From a virus: 64,000 nt of DNA. Positions 61,307-64,000 of the stretch are shown here, piece by piece (position 1 is the stretch's first letter; each line of letters opens with the position of its first letter). Under the pieces are notes generated by a model. That model made no database searches. It had not been told where the DNA came from and was given only the letters and a program-made list of their open reading frames with translations. A program made the position numbers and the translations under genes. Location of the stretch: positions 1 to 64,000 of IMG/VR virus record IMGVR_UViG_3300042402_002687. One strand, given 5' to 3'.

Positions 61307-62326
61307 TTACTTAGGTCTAATGTTTTTTTCGTATTCGTCTAGTCTATCGAGCATCATATCAGCAATTGCCGGCCATGAATGGTTAGCGTGAATTATTTTT
61401 GCAGAATTCAAAGCGAGCATTTTGAAGAGGTCATATTCATTAACGACATTCTCCATGTGCATCACAAGTTCTTCAAAATCAGGTATAGCCCAGTCCCCAG
61501 TGTCTGTTGCGTATGAATGGCTGTTGAAAGTTGCATCACCATATTCAGCTGCCAATGGTATTCCATAATGAGCAAAGTCAGCGCAACCAGTTAGGTTTGT
61601 GACAATTGTTGGCATACCGGTTGCCATTGCTTCAAAAGGTATCATTCCAAAACCTTCTCCACTTGTTGGGTAAACCATGCAATGACATTTGGCATAAAGT
61701 TGTATTATCTCATCATTAGAGAAAATATCTGGAATACCGATAATTTGAGGATGCTGGTCAGCTTGAACAAGCTTGCCATTTACATAGGCTTCTGCAAAAC
61801 AGAACTTATTATACTTAAGTATTAATTTAAAATCCTCTTTACCTTCATAAAGTTCTAGAAAGGCATCAACAACAAGTTGAGCATTCTTTCTTTTAGCATC
61901 TCCACCAATATGTAGAAAATTAAATGTATTATTTAATTCTCTTTCAATAATTCTATATTCTGAAGAGATACCATGAGGTATTACAAATATCTCTTTAGAT
62001 ATACCATTGTTAATGTAAACATCTTTTACAAAGTTTGATGTAGTCCATATTTCATCACAAATGTTCATATTGTAATGCCAGCCTTCTGGTATTCGTGTAG
62101 ACTCCCAAGGAGTATAACCTATATTATAAGAATTTGACAATTGATAATAATAAGGCTGACAGAAATTAATATGAAAAGGTATTTCTGGATTGTTATACAT
62201 AACAACAGTATTTTTTTCCTGAAGAGCGGTAATCATACTTACTGCAGCGTTTGTGTACCCCTGACTAGACCAAAGTTCACCACTTAAGTCCATGTTCTGA
62301 GCGCTAAACCAGCTTATTTTTTTCAT
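61307..62326 (-). CDS. GT4-type glycosyltransferase, second copy
   Basis: 339 residues. CMVYPTSGEGFGMIPFEAMA and ATGMPTIVTN form the donor-binding signature. Residues IGYTPWESTRIPEGWHYNMN and WTTSNFVKDVYINNGISKEI correspond to similar segments of the 3317-4369 protein (VDEIWVGNYFAQDAVINSGI), so the two are paralogues. Start ATG at 62326; no ribosome site is evident. Confidence 0.85.
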   Translation of the reverse strand: MKKISWFSAQNMDLSGELWSSQGYTNAAVSMITALQEKNTVVMYNNPEIPFHINFCQPYYYQLSNSYNIGYTPWESTRIPEGWHYNMNICDEIWTTSNFVKDVYINNGISKEIFVIPHGISSEYRIIERELNNTFNFLHIGGDAKRKNAQLVVDAFLELYEGKEDFKLILKYNKFCFAEAYVNGKLVQADQHPQIIGIPDIFSNDEIIQLYAKCHCMVYPTSGEGFGMIPFEAMATGMPTIVTNLTGCADFAHYGIPLAAEYGDATFNSHSYATDTGDWAIPDFEELVMHMENVVNEYDLFKMLALNSAKIIHANHSWPAIADMMLDRLDEYEKNIRPK

Positions 62327-62330
62327 TTAT

Positions 62331-62585
62331 TTAATCTGTCTTCTTTTTATCGGTAATTTCTTTAGCGTGAGGTATCTCATCATTGAAGTCCAAATATTTT
62401 ACACCATTATCGATTAATTTTTCAGCACAATCCTGATCAATTTCACAAGTTATGGCTCTTCCAGTAAAAGCACAGTAGGTTGCGGCAATATAGAAATCAG
62501 AACATTTAACAACACTAATCACATCTTCGTCAAGGACAACGAATGGTCCACAGTCTTCAGATTCTACAATTGCGATAATTTTCAT
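62331..62585 (-). CDS. Small unknown protein, first minus-strand gene
   Basis: 84 residues: strand-rich start (MKIIAIVESEDCGPFVVLDE), three more Cys, and a charged end. No family recognised. The -10 box lies six bases before its ATG, so its mRNA is probably leaderless. Confidence 0.6.
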   Translation of the reverse strand: MKIIAIVESEDCGPFVVLDEDVISVVKCSDFYIAATYCAFTGRAITCEIDQDCAEKLIDNGVKYLDFNDEIPHAKEITDKKKTD

Positions 62586-62591
62586 ATATAT

Positions 62592-62597
62592 ATAATA
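62592..62597 (-). promoter_or_regulatory. Candidate leaderless -10 box, leftward
   Basis: TATTAT on the minus strand, six bases before the ATG at 62585 and overlapped by the first of the phased TAC repeats. No clear -35 box; the repeats may replace it as activator sites. Confidence 0.5.
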
Positions 62598-62667
62598 CTA
62601 TTAGTACTCTATTAGTACATTAAATACTATAGGTATACTAGGTATACCATAGTGTACTAAGTATACT
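62596..62667. repeat. Eight helically phased TAC motifs in the divergent spacer
   Basis: TAC occurs at 62596, 62605, 62616, 62625, 62636, 62645, 62655 and 62664 (plus strand), spaced 9, 11, 9, 11, 9, 10 and 9 bases. Most are within TACTA, TAGTAC or GTATAC, so half-sites repeat in both directions once per DNA turn. A multi-copy operator or bent DNA is likely. Confidence 0.65.
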
Positions 62668-62669
62668 GG

Positions 62670-62685
62670 CGCATCTTCCGATGCG
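62670..62685. other. Small perfect hairpin between divergent units
   Basis: CGCATC (62670-62675) and GATGCG (62680-62685) form six pairs around TTCC. It lies upstream of the thyX -10 box, so it would not be in a leaderless thyX mRNA; it may be a protein site or act at DNA level. Confidence 0.45.
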
Positions 62686-62745
62686 AAGCATACCATGCCC
62701 TTCAAGAAAAATATCAAAATTTTCATTTTTTTTTCCAAGCCCTGC

Positions 62746-62751
62746 TATCCT
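62746..62751 (+). promoter_or_regulatory. Candidate leaderless -10 box for thyX
   Basis: TATCCT lies six bases before the ATG at 62758, with no ribosome site. Same distance as the leftward box at 62592-62597. No clear -35 box. Confidence 0.45.
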
Positions 62752-62757
62752 ACTGGT

Positions 62758-63453
62758 ATGACAAACGAATATTATCATGAAGTATTGGATTTTGGAGAAA
62801 TTGAGTTAATCTCATCGATGGCATCAGATCTTGATGTAGTCAATGCTGCCAAGGTCAGCTTCTCTTCTTATAAGAAAGAAATTGATGAATCCTGCGTTGG
62901 CTTGATTAATTACCTTGTAAAGAACAAACATGCGACTCCGCTTGAACATTCCGTTTTTAAATTCCGCATAAAGGCTCCCATCTTCGTTACAAGGGAGTGG
63001 ATGAGGCATCGCTGGTCATCGTTTAATGAGATGAGTATGAGATATTATGTTCCACCTAAAATTGATTACTATATCCCAGCCTTTGAGAATATTAGAAGAC
63101 AAACCGGAAAACCTGGTGCTTATTCTTTTGAAGAAATTGAAGACCCAGATCTCAAATCATTGGTTATGCGCAGGATGCAAGAAGTAATTGGCTATTCTGA
63201 TTTAGTTTATCGAGACTTGATTGAATTAGGTGTCGCTAAAGAAATTGCTCGATGTGTGTTGCCGGTAAGTCAGTATACAGAGTTTATATGGACAGTTAAC
63301 GCTAGAAGTTTGATTAATTTTATTTCATTAAGAAATGATTCAAATGCTCAATATGAAATTAATGAATATGCAAAAATTATTGAAAAAGTTTTTGCTCAAA
63401 AAATGCCAATAACATATGAAGCATTCATTAATTCTGGTAGAGTATCTATATGA
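62758..63453 (+). CDS. thyX: Flavin-dependent thymidylate synthase
   Basis: 231 residues. RHRWSSFNEMSMRYY is the ThyX motif RHRxxSxNxxSxR, and LPVSQYTEFIWTVNARSLIN is the conserved C-terminal nucleotide-binding part, with RNDSNAQYEI following. The enzyme makes dTMP from dUMP with FAD and folate. The frame is open to 62695, but ThyX begins naturally at the ATG at 62758. First gene of the rightward unit; stop overlaps the next start as ATGA. Confidence 0.95.
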   Translation: MTNEYYHEVLDFGEIELISSMASDLDVVNAAKVSFSSYKKEIDESCVGLINYLVKNKHATPLEHSVFKFRIKAPIFVTREWMRHRWSSFNEMSMRYYVPPKIDYYIPAFENIRRQTGKPGAYSFEEIEDPDLKSLVMRRMQEVIGYSDLVYRDLIELGVAKEIARCVLPVSQYTEFIWTVNARSLINFISLRNDSNAQYEINEYAKIIEKVFAQKMPITYEAFINSGRVSI

Positions 63454-63620
63454 GTTTTTTTCTATTTTGGTCATGGATTGCAATCCATACATTAATACTG
63501 AATATAGCAATAAAAGCTGGATGGAGCCATGACGCAGGCTATGTTGCTCCATTCTTAATGATTCTTTCATTACATTTAATTATTGCATTGTTTAATGCCA
63601 AAAATAGAAGTGGATCTTAA
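63450..63620 (+). CDS. 56-residue two-helix membrane protein
   Basis: Short gene read directly, its ATG overlapping the thyX stop (ATGA). Two hydrophobic stretches (FFLFWSWIAIHTLILNIAI and VAPFLMILSLHLIIALF) flank a hydrophilic turn (KAGWSHDAG), and the end is basic. Unknown function. Confidence 0.6.
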   Translation: MSFFLFWSWIAIHTLILNIAIKAGWSHDAGYVAPFLMILSLHLIIALFNAKNRSGS

Positions 63621-64000
63621 ATCTTTCTTAAAGGATAAAAAAGTATTGGCTTTGTCTGATACATCTTATCCCCATAAATATATAAAAGACTTTTGCAACG
63701 AAATATCTGAGTCCGTTGTCGATGTTTATGTATCCCCAGCAACAACATCTGGATTTTTGAAAGTCTATGTCTCTCATACTGGAAACAGGCGATCAAAAAT
63801 ATTGAAAGATAAGAAATTTTTGTTGTTTAACAAAATTAAGCCAAAAGATTATATTATTGTTATATTTTTTGGTTCTAAAAAGACAAAAGAAACAAGAATG
63901 TTGACAGTTTTGGCGCAACAGCTCGTAATTCACGATTATAATATAATTACAGTAACCGAGGAAGGAGTAGATTATGACAAGGATAATCCCATTTTCAAAC
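63595..64000 (+). CDS. Unknown protein, cut by the right edge
   Basis: At least 135 residues, starting inside the previous gene (26-base overlap). Strand-helix start (KKVLALSDTSYPHKYIKDFC), VYVSPATTSGFLKVYVSHTG, KDYIIVIFFGSKKTKETRML, then QQLVIHDYNIITVTEEG. An alpha/beta fold with a phosphate-loop-like SDTS segment is possible, but no family is recognised. A TTG further in (after AAAGGA) is another possible start. Confidence 0.6.
   Translation, partial: MPKIEVDLKSFLKDKKVLALSDTSYPHKYIKDFCNEISESVVDVYVSPATTSGFLKVYVSHTGNRRSKILKDKKFLLFNKIKPKDYIIVIFFGSKKTKETRMLTVLAQQLVIHDYNIITVTEEGVDYDKDNPIFK

Noticed and set aside
62586-62757. tRNA or small RNA in the divergent spacer
   Set aside because: No cloverleaf or T-loop sequence; only the phased repeats, one short hairpin and -10 boxes are visible.

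Overview
The window is one contiguous piece of a tailed double-stranded DNA phage (Caudoviricetes) with a long, probably siphovirus-type tail. Nearly every base is coding. Genes run almost without gaps on the minus strand from about 62.6 kb down to 1, and a short plus-strand unit begins with thyX at 62758. Both edges cut genes. The host is most likely an actinobacterium: there is a WhiB regulator, an actinobacterial-type single-cluster ferredoxin, a B12-dependent (class II) ribonucleotide reductase, ThyX, a secreted protein with a poly-Thr linker, and several -10 boxes placed 5 to 9 nt before start codons, as in leaderless actinobacterial mRNAs. The DNA is clearly AT-rich, which points to a low-GC aquatic actinobacterium. 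That last step is inference.

Reading in the direction of transcription (right to left). 62.6-59.2 kb: small unknown gene, GT4 glycosyltransferase, class II RNR. 59.1-53.4 kb: head module with portal, protease fused to scaffold (two internal ribosome sites), terminator, major capsid protein and accessory virion proteins. 52.7-49.7 kb: a secreted Thr-rich repeat protein, three small membrane proteins, an M15 endolysin and a 31-residue Cys-rich metallothionein-like peptide. 49.7-44.5 kb: fibre and adhesin genes, including a lectin-like His-rich fibre. 44.5-39.7 kb: cargo cassette with flavin-dependent tryptophan-type halogenase, a 2OG-Fe(II) oxygenase, a DUF6065-like protein and unknowns. 39.7-36.1 kb: connectors, tail tube protein and frameshifted tail assembly chaperones. 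36.0-15.4 kb: a 4331-residue tape measure protein, distal tail proteins and an S74 fibre, then an HNH endonuclease.

14.95-0 kb: replication and regulation, starting at a candidate promoter at 14958-14989. It holds an Mre11-like phosphoesterase, a MerR-type DNA-binding protein, WhiB, DnaB helicase, DnaG primase, SSB, a 5'-nucleotidase-like HAD protein, DNA polymerase III alpha, two methyltransferase-like proteins, a second GT4, a RecA/UvsX-type recombinase, a thermonuclease, ferredoxin, a nuclease-like protein and the start of a C5 cytosine methyltransferase.

The most interesting parts are the halogenase cassette, the Cys-rich peptide, the helically phased TAC repeats between the divergent units (62596-62667), the internal scaffold starts, the giant tape measure with a linker-bounded central part, and the His-rich fibre built on the frame of its neighbour. 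No terminase, integrase, tRNA or CRISPR was seen. No stretch over 300 bases lacks a gene; the longest is the 172-base divergent spacer at 62586-62757.
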